Shown here in pieces: positions 8,748 to 16,404 of a stretch of 38,634 nucleotides of DNA (position 1 is the first letter of the stretch; each line of letters starts with the position of its first letter). The stretch spans positions 1-38,634 of the forward strand of contig JBHGBB010000010.1 of assembly GCA_041946755.1 (NCBI GenBank), given 5' to 3'. The notes beneath the pieces were generated by a model. The model had not been told where the DNA came from. It did no database searches and was given only the letters and a program-made list of their open reading frames with translations. The DNA comes from JBHGBB01 sp041946755. Its GTDB lineage: Bacteria; UBP4; UBA4092; JAOAEQ01. A program made the position numbers and the translations under genes.

Positions 8748-10952
8748 TTAGGGTAGGCTAAAATATTCCGGTTCTTTAAGTTCCGTTTCGAATCTGCTTA
8801 GTTCGACTGGAACCACCAAATAGCCTGGCGTAAGTACACTGGCATTGTTATAATCCAGAATCCAGTTATCCGGATCGATGGTGACGGTAGTCACTTTACC
8901 CAGTGTTCCAAGAGAGATATGAACGGTTTGAGCAGCATATTGGGTATTCCAAATTTTAACGGTGGTACTTCCACTGGGGAGGAACGTAACTTTAAAATCG
9001 ATCGGCATAATGTAAGTAGCTGCAGATTGAGTTTGGGTGATGGTTATATCCAATACCGTAGTGGGTGAACCTACCGCTACAGCATGGGTTACACACGACC
9101 AGGTATAATTCGGTCGGTTGGCTTGATTAAGCCATTCATCAAAGAACCAACTCATCGAAGTACTGCCGCCCATGGTTTTTTCCACATCATGCTGAAAATC
9201 GAGACTAACTGCATTTCCGTATCGCAAAGCAGTGTCAGCGGCATAGTTCTTTAACGCCGCAAAAAAGGTGGTATCGCCAAGTATATGCCGGAGCATATGC
9301 AATACCCAAGCCCCTTTCCGATAGACAATACTGCCGGAGAAATTATCCGCACTGTTGCTAACCAATGCATACGAATCGCTGGTACTCCAAGCGTTTACAT
9401 AAGCATGATACGAATCGGTTCCATATGTTCCATTAAAATTTTCCTGCCAGAGCGCTTCTGCATAGGTTCCAAACCCTTCATTCAACCACAGATGATTAAA
9501 ATGCTGCATGGTAATCATATCGCCAAACCATTGATGCGCTAATTCATGGATATTCGACCGGGTAAATCCGCCGGTTTCCAACCCATATGGCCGCAAGCTG
9601 GTACAGGTCTGGTGTTCCATACTAGAGGTAATCGTATGTTCTGCGGTAACGTATTTTTCTGATAGAAATGGATACTCACCGAACTTGTTGGCAAAGAAAC
9701 GAATCATGGTAATCGTTCCGGGAACACCGGTACTTTCAGACCAGGAGTTTTCCGGGAAAATATATCCGCCAACAACCATAGTGCTTGATAAATTTAACGA
9801 AGTATAAACTCCATAGAGATATTGATAATTGGTACATGCTACCGAAACGAGATACGATGATAGCGGATAGGATTCAGAATAATTAAACGTATGGTTACTA
9901 CCGCTGGTGGTAACCGAAACCAATCTGCCATTCGATACTGGGGTATATGATGTCGGACAAGTCCAATGGGAATCGATGGTCGCTTTATCTTCCGGCGTAT
10001 CTTTGCACGGCCACCATTGTCTGGCGCCATAGGGTTCACTGAAAGAATATACTATAGCTGTTCCACTATGGGTGGTTCGTCGATAGGGTGCGCCAAACGT
10101 TCCACTCGAATTCGGAGTCCCAGCATAAAAAACCCGGACGGTAAAGATACTATTCATTGGTAACGGAGCGCTCGGTAATGGAACGAACAATCGATTCGAT
10201 GAGCCGTTGTGAGTATAGGATAACGTTGATGTCCCCGGTCCCCGGTCAACGGATTGAACTGAAAAACTCCCGCTATTATCGTCTAAATCAAATACTGCCG
10301 TTCGTAAAGATACGGTAGTATTTTTAGCAATCATCGTTAAATTCGCGGTAATAGCACTACTGGTCATCGTTACCACTTGACTGAGGTCATAATGGAGAAT
10401 ATCATATTTCAATTGTTCATTATCCGAAGCCGGTTGTGTACCTACAATAGTCGTATTCGTGCCAAAAACCCGGTCGAAATGCACCTCTTCATTACTAAAT
10501 AATAAGGCGAACACTTCTACTTCAGTTATACTTGCGGTTAATCCCACTGCTCCGTTAAATTCAATCACATTATCACCAGCTTGGAGATATTGTTTTAAAA
10601 TACAATTATAGGTTCCATCAGGGCCAATTACCGGGTCGGATTCAAGTAACCTGCCATTAACATAGATCGCGGTATCTTTATTCCCTTTGAATCGAATCGC
10701 ATAATCATAACCGAGCATCGATTTATCGAGGTAGGTAGTGATAGCGATACTTTCCGAACTCACCTTGACCGATATTGGGTGTCCGGCGCTCATAAATGCA
10801 GCCGGTTGTTTGCCACTGAGTTCTGTTGCGGATAATCGAACCGCTACCGGTCGATTAGTCCAATCAAAATCGATGGGTAAAGCTAAGACTGAAGCACTTA
10901 AGAACGAAAGAACGAAAGAACCTAAGAATAAAAACCGAAAAAGATTTTTCAT
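8748..10952 (-). CDS. Secreted M1-family zinc aminopeptidase (copy B)
   Basis: This is a close paralogue of the M1 peptidase at 6392-8608 along its whole length, including the PIDFDW start of the mature protein and the stretch around NSADNFSGSIVYRKG. I chose the ATG at 10952, which begins a normal signal peptide (MKNLFRFLFLGSF); the longer reading starts inside a repeat. The zinc site HELAH (469-473) with E 18 residues later (NEGFGTYAE) is intact. The exopeptidase motif is SSMEHQT, so the Gly normally two residues before Met-Glu is replaced, which differs from copy A. The protein ends in VPVELSRFETELKEPEYFSLP. A gap of 139 bases separates it from copy A. Tandem duplication with later divergence is the simplest origin. 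Confidence 0.88.
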   Translation of the reverse strand: MKNLFRFLFLGSFVLSFLSASVLALPIDFDWTNRPVAVRLSATELSGKQPAAFMSAGHPISVKVSSESIAITTYLDKSMLGYDYAIRFKGNKDTAIYVNGRLLESDPVIGPDGTYNCILKQYLQAGDNVIEFNGAVGLTASITEVEVFALLFSNEEVHFDRVFGTNTTIVGTQPASDNEQLKYDILHYDLSQVVTMTSSAITANLTMIAKNTTVSLRTAVFDLDDNSGSFSVQSVDRGPGTSTLSYTHNGSSNRLFVPLPSAPLPMNSIFTVRVFYAGTPNSSGTFGAPYRRTTHSGTAIVYSFSEPYGARQWWPCKDTPEDKATIDSHWTCPTSYTPVSNGRLVSVTTSGSNHTFNYSESYPLSSYLVSVACTNYQYLYGVYTSLNLSSTMVVGGYIFPENSWSESTGVPGTITMIRFFANKFGEYPFLSEKYVTAEHTITSSMEHQTCTSLRPYGLETGGFTRSNIHELAHQWFGDMITMQHFNHLWLNEGFGTYAEALWQENFNGTYGTDSYHAYVNAWSTSDSYALVSNSADNFSGSIVYRKGAWVLHMLRHILGDTTFFAALKNYAADTALRYGNAVSLDFQHDVEKTMGGSTSMSWFFDEWLNQANRPNYTWSCVTHAVAVGSPTTVLDITITQTQSAATYIMPIDFKVTFLPSGSTTVKIWNTQYAAQTVHISLGTLGKVTTVTIDPDNWILDYNNASVLTPGYLVVPVELSRFETELKEPEYFSLP

Positions 10953-10969
10953 AATAAAAGTTGATTGTG

Positions 10970-11030
10970 GTAGGGGCGATGCATGCATCGCCCGATTATA
11001 ATGACAGGCGACCCATGGGTCGCCCCTACC
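10970..11030. repeat. Paired GTAGGGGC hairpins (BIME-like element)
   Basis: The first hairpin at 10970-10994 has the perfect palindrome GGGCGATGCATGCATCGCCC. A 12-base spacer follows, then a second hairpin at 11006-11030 with palindrome GGCGACCCATGGGTCGCC, ending CCCTACC as the reverse complement of GGTAGGG. The two are inverted relative to each other. The element lies between the CE7 esterase gene and M1 copy B. Related pairs are at 27651-27723, 28007-28068 and 28341-28426. Confidence 0.85.
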
Positions 11031-11039
11031 TAAATGGAT

Positions 11040-12377
11040 TTAATATTTTAAATATTTCTTTTGCCAGGCGGTATTTTCCTGCCGCATTAAATCGGTGATT
11101 TCGTGATCGGCACCCGGTACTAAAACTAACCGTTTCGGTACTCTCTTGGGTATCCGATTTAAAGCGACAATACCATTTATCGGTGGACATACTCTATCTT
11201 GAAGGCCAACACAAACCAGTGTCGGGCATTTTACCCAAGGGGATAAATTCGCGACATCAATATAAGTCAGCGTTTTCCGAACCTGTTTTCCTATCTTTGG
11301 ATCAATATAATATTCACCAAATTTCGGGCCGGAACCGTTGGTGGCTAATAGAAAGAAGTCCGGGAAATTGCTGATATAGGTTACGTTCGATATCGCACAG
11401 GCGATTTTATGCGGAGTTAATGCTGCTGCCGCGATGGTAAACGCGCCGCCTTGACTCCCGCCCTGCAATCCGATTCGATTTTTATCTACCTCCGGGCGGC
11501 TGGCCAGAAAATCGAGTGCCCGTAGACAGTCCATAAATGCTAGACGATAATAATACCCTTCCGGTTCCGTAATATTCCATAAATGATGATCGGTAATCGG
11601 GGTGGTAAAATATTGTTTACTCGGTCCATGGGTTCGGGGATTGACCGAGATAGTAATCAATCCTTGTGCAGTCTGGTCGTTCGGGAGTTCTTCAGCACCC
11701 CAGCCGGGCATAATCTGCAATGCCGGATATTTCTTTTTACTCGGCGTCGGAGATAAAGGATCAACATCGTTCGGAACCATATAGTAGCAGACGATGGGTA
11801 TCCCACCGAACGAATTCAGTTTTACCCGATAACATTTACCTGTTTTCGAAGTATGTTTTTGCTTGGCGTAATCGAGCCATTCCGGCATCAGGGTTATCTC
11901 TGGGTTCATTGGGATAGCCGCAAGTTCAGCCCGGGTTTTATCCCAGAACGGTTTAAAATCAGGAGGGCGCTTTAAGGTTTTTGCTCCGCGATAGTTCACC
12001 ACTTTTTTACCGAGTAGAAATAATGCCCGCCATTCAGCGAGTTTACTTCGTTCAGTTCCATTAATTAGCTCAATGCGAATGCCTAGAATATCTTTTTTAT
12101 TCCGGTTCGGGAGAACATATTTAGTCGTAGTGGTAGTCGGGACTTCTTTAGTTTCGAGAACAATTTCCGGTGTGTCTAAAGCATATGCGGTAAGTAAAAT
12201 CGACTGTGCAGTAGTATTTACTGCTTTCGCATTAGGCTCTACCATAAGATAGGGAAGCCCACCATCAACTGCTGGATTAAAAATGAGTTTTACTGGAGGT
12301 ATTCCGCCTAAGGCGGATTGAGGTTTGTTTGCCATAATGGTTATCAGAGTTAATAGAATTAAAAGATTTTTGTACAT
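11040..12377 (-). CDS. Exported CE7-type acetyl (xylan) esterase / cephalosporin-C deacetylase-like hydrolase
   Basis: An alpha/beta hydrolase of the AXE1/CE7 type, which removes acetyl groups from sugars or small molecules. The nucleophile elbow is GLQGGSQGG (Ser308), the acid is GLQDRVCPP (Asp394), and the base is GADHEI (His425). The oxyanion-side motif NPRTHGPS takes the place of the usual RGQG. The N-terminus (MYKNLLILLTLITIM) is hydrophobic, fitting a signal peptide. Residues 30-130 form an N-terminal extension beyond the usual CE7 length of about 320. No clear ribosome site precedes the ATG. It starts 37 bases after the end of the jelly-roll hydrolase gene, so the two are probably co-transcribed. 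The exact substrate is not shown by sequence. Confidence 0.82.
   Translation of the reverse strand: MYKNLLILLTLITIMANKPQSALGGIPPVKLIFNPAVDGGLPYLMVEPNAKAVNTTAQSILLTAYALDTPEIVLETKEVPTTTTTKYVLPNRNKKDILGIRIELINGTERSKLAEWRALFLLGKKVVNYRGAKTLKRPPDFKPFWDKTRAELAAIPMNPEITLMPEWLDYAKQKHTSKTGKCYRVKLNSFGGIPIVCYYMVPNDVDPLSPTPSKKKYPALQIMPGWGAEELPNDQTAQGLITISVNPRTHGPSKQYFTTPITDHHLWNITEPEGYYYRLAFMDCLRALDFLASRPEVDKNRIGLQGGSQGGAFTIAAAALTPHKIACAISNVTYISNFPDFFLLATNGSGPKFGEYYIDPKIGKQVRKTLTYIDVANLSPWVKCPTLVCVGLQDRVCPPINGIVALNRIPKRVPKRLVLVPGADHEITDLMRQENTAWQKKYLKY
12303..12320. repeat. TCCGCCTAAGGCGGA palindrome inside a coding region
   Basis: TCCGCCTAAGGCGGATTG is identical over 18 bases to 34415-34432. Here it lies within the signal-peptide region of the CE7 esterase gene and encodes part of QSALGGIPP; the other copy is intergenic. 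The match suggests a dispersed palindromic repeat rather than chance. Confidence 0.6.
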
Positions 12378-12414
12378 TAAAGTTTCATATTATAACTTAA
12401 CCAAGGTTGGTTGG

Positions 12415-13938
12415 TTATTGATATAACATCCAATTCGATATTCCAGTAGTAGTAACTAAGTCGGCATAGAAATTATCGACTCTGGTTCCGAGCATATTAC
12501 TATTGGTAGTGAAATATTCATGGAATCCGATTCCACAAAGACCGGAATGATAGGAGGTATCGGTAATCGAACAAACCACCGAATTATCGAGTTTATAGGT
12601 GATCCGGTTCCCGGAACATTCGATGCGGAATTTCCGCCATGCAGTTGAGGGATAATAAATCGGAGTGGTATTGAAATCGGTAATAACGCCATTAATTGAT
12701 TTCCCGCACCATAACCGTCCGCTATTTGAGTCATATGCCATGAGATAGCAATATCCACCCCCACCGGTGGTACCTTCAAATCCACCGTTCCCGCTATCCC
12801 GGGCAAATATACCATAGCGTTCGAATCCATCACTGGCTACATCAGACCGATATTGGCAATAGATATCCGATTGCACAAAATAATCTGAATCAGTTGAATT
12901 CCCGATTCGGGTAGATTCATAACCGCCGGAAGGATCTTTTACTACCAGAACATATCCATCGCCACCGGGAGAAGTAGGACTGAATGCGGTAATCGCCGGG
13001 CTGGTAAACTTATTCGCCCACCAATATAACTGCCGACCGGAGGATGGGAAGGTATCGGAATAGGGAAATACCGGATTGCCGATTTCAGAAGGAAACTTAA
13101 TATAATCGAGAAATAGATATGCGGCATAAAGGTGATTCATATGATCCTGAGCCGTATTCCCCTGGAAGCCATGGATATAGAATTTATTCCATTCGGTTTT
13201 AGACCGATAGAGCATACCATAAGAGTTGGTCCCAGAATATGACTGCCGGGTAGTGCCAACGTTATTGATTAGGTATTCAGCCGTTTCGCTGGTACTAGCG
13301 TAGGGTGTTAGTATTTCAGTATGACTCATGAAATAAGTTTTGCTACCCAATACTGCTTCTTTAGCGAATTTCAGGAACGGTGCCATATCGGTAGAACTTA
13401 CGGTTGGCGCTGAAGGATAATAACTGGCATAAGGACAATCGAGCATACATAACGCATTGATGGTTGTATAATAACTGGTAGAATTAATTAAATCTCGAAC
13501 TCCACCGAACCCGGCACTCCAGGCAGAAACACAGAGGAACCTGACCCGGGGATTACTCGCATACCCTAGCGATTTCAGTTTCGCCATTGCCGAATTTAGA
13601 ATAGTACGAAAGATGGTTTGGTCGGAAAAATAGGATGAATATACCCCGGATAAACCATTAAAGGTTACATTAATCAGAACGCAGTTTTTACCGGAGAGTA
13701 ATAAATCATTCTCTACGGTTGAATATGCCCCATGCATGTGGAATAGGACATCGATATTATCTCCGTCAGGGACATAATATCCCGGAATAAAGAGTTGCGC
13801 TTGACCGGTAGAAATCGAGTACCGCTGGTTGGTAGCGAAGGAAAAAGTATCGGTTGATTCATCTCCGAAACTGCTGGAAATGGATATAGCGATGAGAGAT
13901 ATGGTTAGTATACTAAGAAAAATAATACGAAATTTCAT
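12415..13938 (-). CDS. Secreted alpha/beta-hydrolase-like protein with C-terminal jelly-roll domain
   Basis: This 507-residue protein has a signal peptide (MKFRIIFLSILTISLIAISI, then SSSFGD). Residues 35-280 are homologous to the protein of 5263-6156: LFHMHGAYS, the candidate nucleophile Ser141 in SAWSAGFGG, Asp167 in MLDCPY, MAPFLKFAKEA, and AQDHMNHLY with the candidate His. Residues about 290-495 form a beta-rich region like a concanavalin/LamG jelly roll (FERYGIFARDSGNGG, WRKFRIECSGNRITYKLDN, VDNFYADL), probably a carbohydrate- or surface-binding module. The last residues are GISNWMLYQ, matching SSNWQLYR at the end of the papain-family protein. It is first of the four minus-strand hydrolase genes. 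The enzymatic activity is unproven. Confidence 0.72.
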   Translation of the reverse strand: MKFRIIFLSILTISLIAISISSSFGDESTDTFSFATNQRYSISTGQAQLFIPGYYVPDGDNIDVLFHMHGAYSTVENDLLLSGKNCVLINVTFNGLSGVYSSYFSDQTIFRTILNSAMAKLKSLGYASNPRVRFLCVSAWSAGFGGVRDLINSTSYYTTINALCMLDCPYASYYPSAPTVSSTDMAPFLKFAKEAVLGSKTYFMSHTEILTPYASTSETAEYLINNVGTTRQSYSGTNSYGMLYRSKTEWNKFYIHGFQGNTAQDHMNHLYAAYLFLDYIKFPSEIGNPVFPYSDTFPSSGRQLYWWANKFTSPAITAFSPTSPGGDGYVLVVKDPSGGYESTRIGNSTDSDYFVQSDIYCQYRSDVASDGFERYGIFARDSGNGGFEGTTGGGGYCYLMAYDSNSGRLWCGKSINGVITDFNTTPIYYPSTAWRKFRIECSGNRITYKLDNSVVCSITDTSYHSGLCGIGFHEYFTTNSNMLGTRVDNFYADLVTTTGISNWMLYQ

Positions 13939-13980
13939 TCTAGGCTATTTTACAATATTTTACAATACATAGCAATCAGC

Positions 13981-14019
13981 AATAAAAAATCATGGCTAGG
14001 CTGCAGACCTAGCCATGAT
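13981..14019 (-). terminator. Rho-independent terminator of the small minus-strand gene
   Basis: Perfect 12 bp arms ATCATGGCTAGG (13989-14000) and CCTAGCCATGAT (14008-14019) enclose a 7-base loop. On the minus strand the stem is followed by a run TTTTTTATT (13981-13989). It sits about 28 bases after the stop codon of the gene at 14048-14386. Confidence 0.88.
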
Positions 14020-14047
14020 GATTACTACTGGTTAATCTACCAGGTTA

Positions 14048-14386
14048 TTACGCTGGAGGCATATATGGACCAGTCGGTTCGACTCCACTATGATCAATCA
14101 GATAGTGAATATATTTACCCACATACGCATTGAATCCACTTTGCGGATCCGATAATCCTGCGGCATAAGTTTCCCAAGCAGATTTGGTTGCAGCATTTTC
14201 TGCTTGATAGGCATTAACCGCATTGGTGAAATAACTCCGAATAGCTTGCTGATTTACAGTATTTGGATTCTGGGGAACCACATATTTCCGAACATAGCAG
14301 ATTCCTTTCCAGATAGCATATACTAATGCTTTACCGATTTGTCCTCGAGCTTCGAATGAAAATAAGGGACTAACTACTTTTGCCAT
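14048..14386 (-). CDS. Small conserved protein of unknown function
   Basis: A 112-residue cytoplasm-type protein with no signal peptide or membrane segment. The N-terminal half is basic and aromatic (SPLFSFEARGQIGKALVY, WKG, YVRKYVVPQNP, NQQAIRSYF), the middle looks helical (NAVNAYQAENAATKSAWETYAAG), and the end is Pro/Gly-rich. I recall similar small proteins with the pattern FSFEARG...WKG...NPxTxxQ from metagenomes and near phage-like genes, but I cannot name a function. It has the best ribosome site in this part of the window (AAGGAGG about 11 bases before the ATG) and its own strong terminator, so it is probably a separately and perhaps strongly expressed gene. No other phage genes are nearby. 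Confidence 0.72.
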   Translation of the reverse strand: MAKVVSPLFSFEARGQIGKALVYAIWKGICYVRKYVVPQNPNTVNQQAIRSYFTNAVNAYQAENAATKSAWETYAAGLSDPQSGFNAYVGKYIHYLIDHSGVEPTGPYMPPA

Positions 14387-14701
14387 ACTAATTCAATCCT
14401 CCTTCCTCAAGATAATTTGTATTCCCGACCTAGGTACAGGAAAAATCATCCACCTTGATGATGATCTGACAACAATTGTTACATTTGTTAAAGGGGAGGG
14501 TATGTCGCAGCAATCTTAGGTAAAGTGGACAGGAAAGAGCGTAGCGTATATGGATACAAGAATAATAAATATGTGATTTAGATGAATATCTCTAAAATAC
14601 ACTTGCTAAAAGATTTGAAATTGAGTAAACTTATATAACTTAGATACATAACCTGAAGAATATAAATACTTTAAAAGAAAGAATTATAACCATATAAAGG
14701 A
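14387..14701. other. Gene-free stretch between divergent genes
   Basis: These 315 bases separate the small minus-strand gene from the sensor gene. They must hold both promoters. The only plus-strand candidate I see is weak: TTGCTA (14603-14608), 17 bases, TAAACT (14626-14631). No ORF, tRNA or clear hairpin was recognised. Confidence 0.5.
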
Positions 14702-14710
14702 ATGAAAATA

Positions 14711-16210
14711 ATGCCACCGAATGAATTGGATAAACGTCGTTTACTCGAAGCGATTGTGGTTATTTTTGCCATTATTACTGTTGCTAACCAGTTTTTAGAA
14801 GAAACTACCCTATTTAAATCGGTAGCGTTAACGGATTTATATTATTTGCCAATAGTAATTGCGGCAATCGGTTTTGGCTGGATTTGGGGTTTAATCACCG
14901 CAGTTGCCAGTGCAATAGCAGTCCTGGTACCGCTCATTCCACTACGCCAAACCGATGCACCTTTTTTAACGACGATTACCTTCGGGATGGAAATAAAATT
15001 CTTTCTATTTATTTTTATCGGACTTAGTGCCGGAATCCTCTCCGATGCCGAACGGAAACGGAAAGAAGCATATCATAAGTTAAGTATCGAATTGGAAAAG
15101 ACCAACCAGAAGTTACAGCAGCGAGTACTTGAATTAACTACCCTTTATGAAACTGCTCGCCAGCTTAGCGCAACACTGGATATCAATATGGTTATGTCGA
15201 GTGTATTAGATTCAGCGATTAAATCGCTTAATGGTAATGCGGGTTTCTTATATCTCTACGATTCAGATAAAAATGAATATAATATTCGTGCGGCACGAGG
15301 AAATATACATAATACTCCGCGGCAGTTGACCTATGAGACCGGAGAAGAAATGATTGAAGTGGTGGCGCGTACCAAAAAAGGATTCCTGGTTCCGGATATC
15401 GAAACTACACAACAGTTTACGCTGGAGTTTGATAATCCGAAACAGGTTGATATCCGTTCGATACTTTGCGTTCCATTAATAGCGCGAAATCAAGTAATCG
15501 GATTAGTGAGTTTAACGAATAATAAGACCGCAACATCATGGGATTTGAATCATTTGAATCTAATGGTAATGCTATCTGCAGAAGTAGCGATTGCAATTGA
15601 TAACGCCATGATGTATCAACGGGTGAACTCTGCATATATCGAAATTATCGGAAATCTGGTTAGTTCGATTGAACCGAAAGATGTAACTGCGGTGGTTCAT
15701 TCCAGTCGAACGATGCGGATTGCGAGTGAACTCGCGCTTCGGCTTGGCTTGGATGAGATGGATACCAATGCGGTGCGGTATGTCGTACTGATTCATAATC
15801 TTGGAAAAGTTGGAATCGATACCAGACTAGCCATGAGAACAGATGCATTTCTAAACGAAGTTAGGAAAAGCTTGCGTAATCTCGCGGTGAATGACCAAAC
15901 CGCATTAGCATCAATTCGGTTTTTAGAACGAGTTAATCCGATAGTTAAATATCAGCATGAATGGTTTAATGGTTCCGGCGTTCCGGAAGGACGAAAAGGA
16001 GACCAGATTCCGCTAGGTTCAAGAGTGGTAAGTGTTATCGATACCTATCATATGCTGATCTATCCAAGTAGTGCCGAATCTGGACAACCACTAGATTCCA
16101 AACAAGCGATTGAATATCTCCAAACCCGTTCCGGAACCCAATTTGATCCGGATATACTGACCACATTCATTAAAATCGTTGAATCCTTACCTCCAGAAGA
16201 AAAGAATTAG
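14711..16210 (+). CDS. Membrane sensor with GAF domain and degenerate HD-GYP domain
   Basis: I prefer the ATG at 14711, because AAAGGA (14696-14701) is 9 bases from it but touches the earlier ATG at 14702. The N-terminus has three to four membrane segments (about residues 10-110), followed by a coiled coil (KLSIELEKTNQKLQQRV), a GAF domain (about 140-305; LYETARQLSATLDINMV to AIAIDNAMMY) and an HD-GYP-like domain. In that last domain the first His is kept (VVHSSRTMRIA), but the HD pair is HN (362-363), the HHE motif is QHE (415-417), and GYP is GVP (423-425). Several metal ligands are therefore missing and phosphodiesterase activity is unlikely. The domain may bind ligand or partners. It is followed by the large kinase gene and may belong to the same signalling system. 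Confidence 0.85.
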   Translation: MPPNELDKRRLLEAIVVIFAIITVANQFLEETTLFKSVALTDLYYLPIVIAAIGFGWIWGLITAVASAIAVLVPLIPLRQTDAPFLTTITFGMEIKFFLFIFIGLSAGILSDAERKRKEAYHKLSIELEKTNQKLQQRVLELTTLYETARQLSATLDINMVMSSVLDSAIKSLNGNAGFLYLYDSDKNEYNIRAARGNIHNTPRQLTYETGEEMIEVVARTKKGFLVPDIETTQQFTLEFDNPKQVDIRSILCVPLIARNQVIGLVSLTNNKTATSWDLNHLNLMVMLSAEVAIAIDNAMMYQRVNSAYIEIIGNLVSSIEPKDVTAVVHSSRTMRIASELALRLGLDEMDTNAVRYVVLIHNLGKVGIDTRLAMRTDAFLNEVRKSLRNLAVNDQTALASIRFLERVNPIVKYQHEWFNGSGVPEGRKGDQIPLGSRVVSVIDTYHMLIYPSSAESGQPLDSKQAIEYLQTRSGTQFDPDILTTFIKIVESLPPEEKN

Positions 16211-16404
16211 TTTTGCAGGTATAATATATTTGATTTGTATCGCAGCGGATTTATTTTCTTCTATCTATAATTCGTGATAATTTAGCAAAGATTATATAAA
16301 TAATTAATCACCACGATACCAAGAAATACTGATCCAGTTACATCATTGGTATTTACATATCGAAGATTATTCGGATATCTTGGTTATCATAGGGAGGTCG
16401 GATT

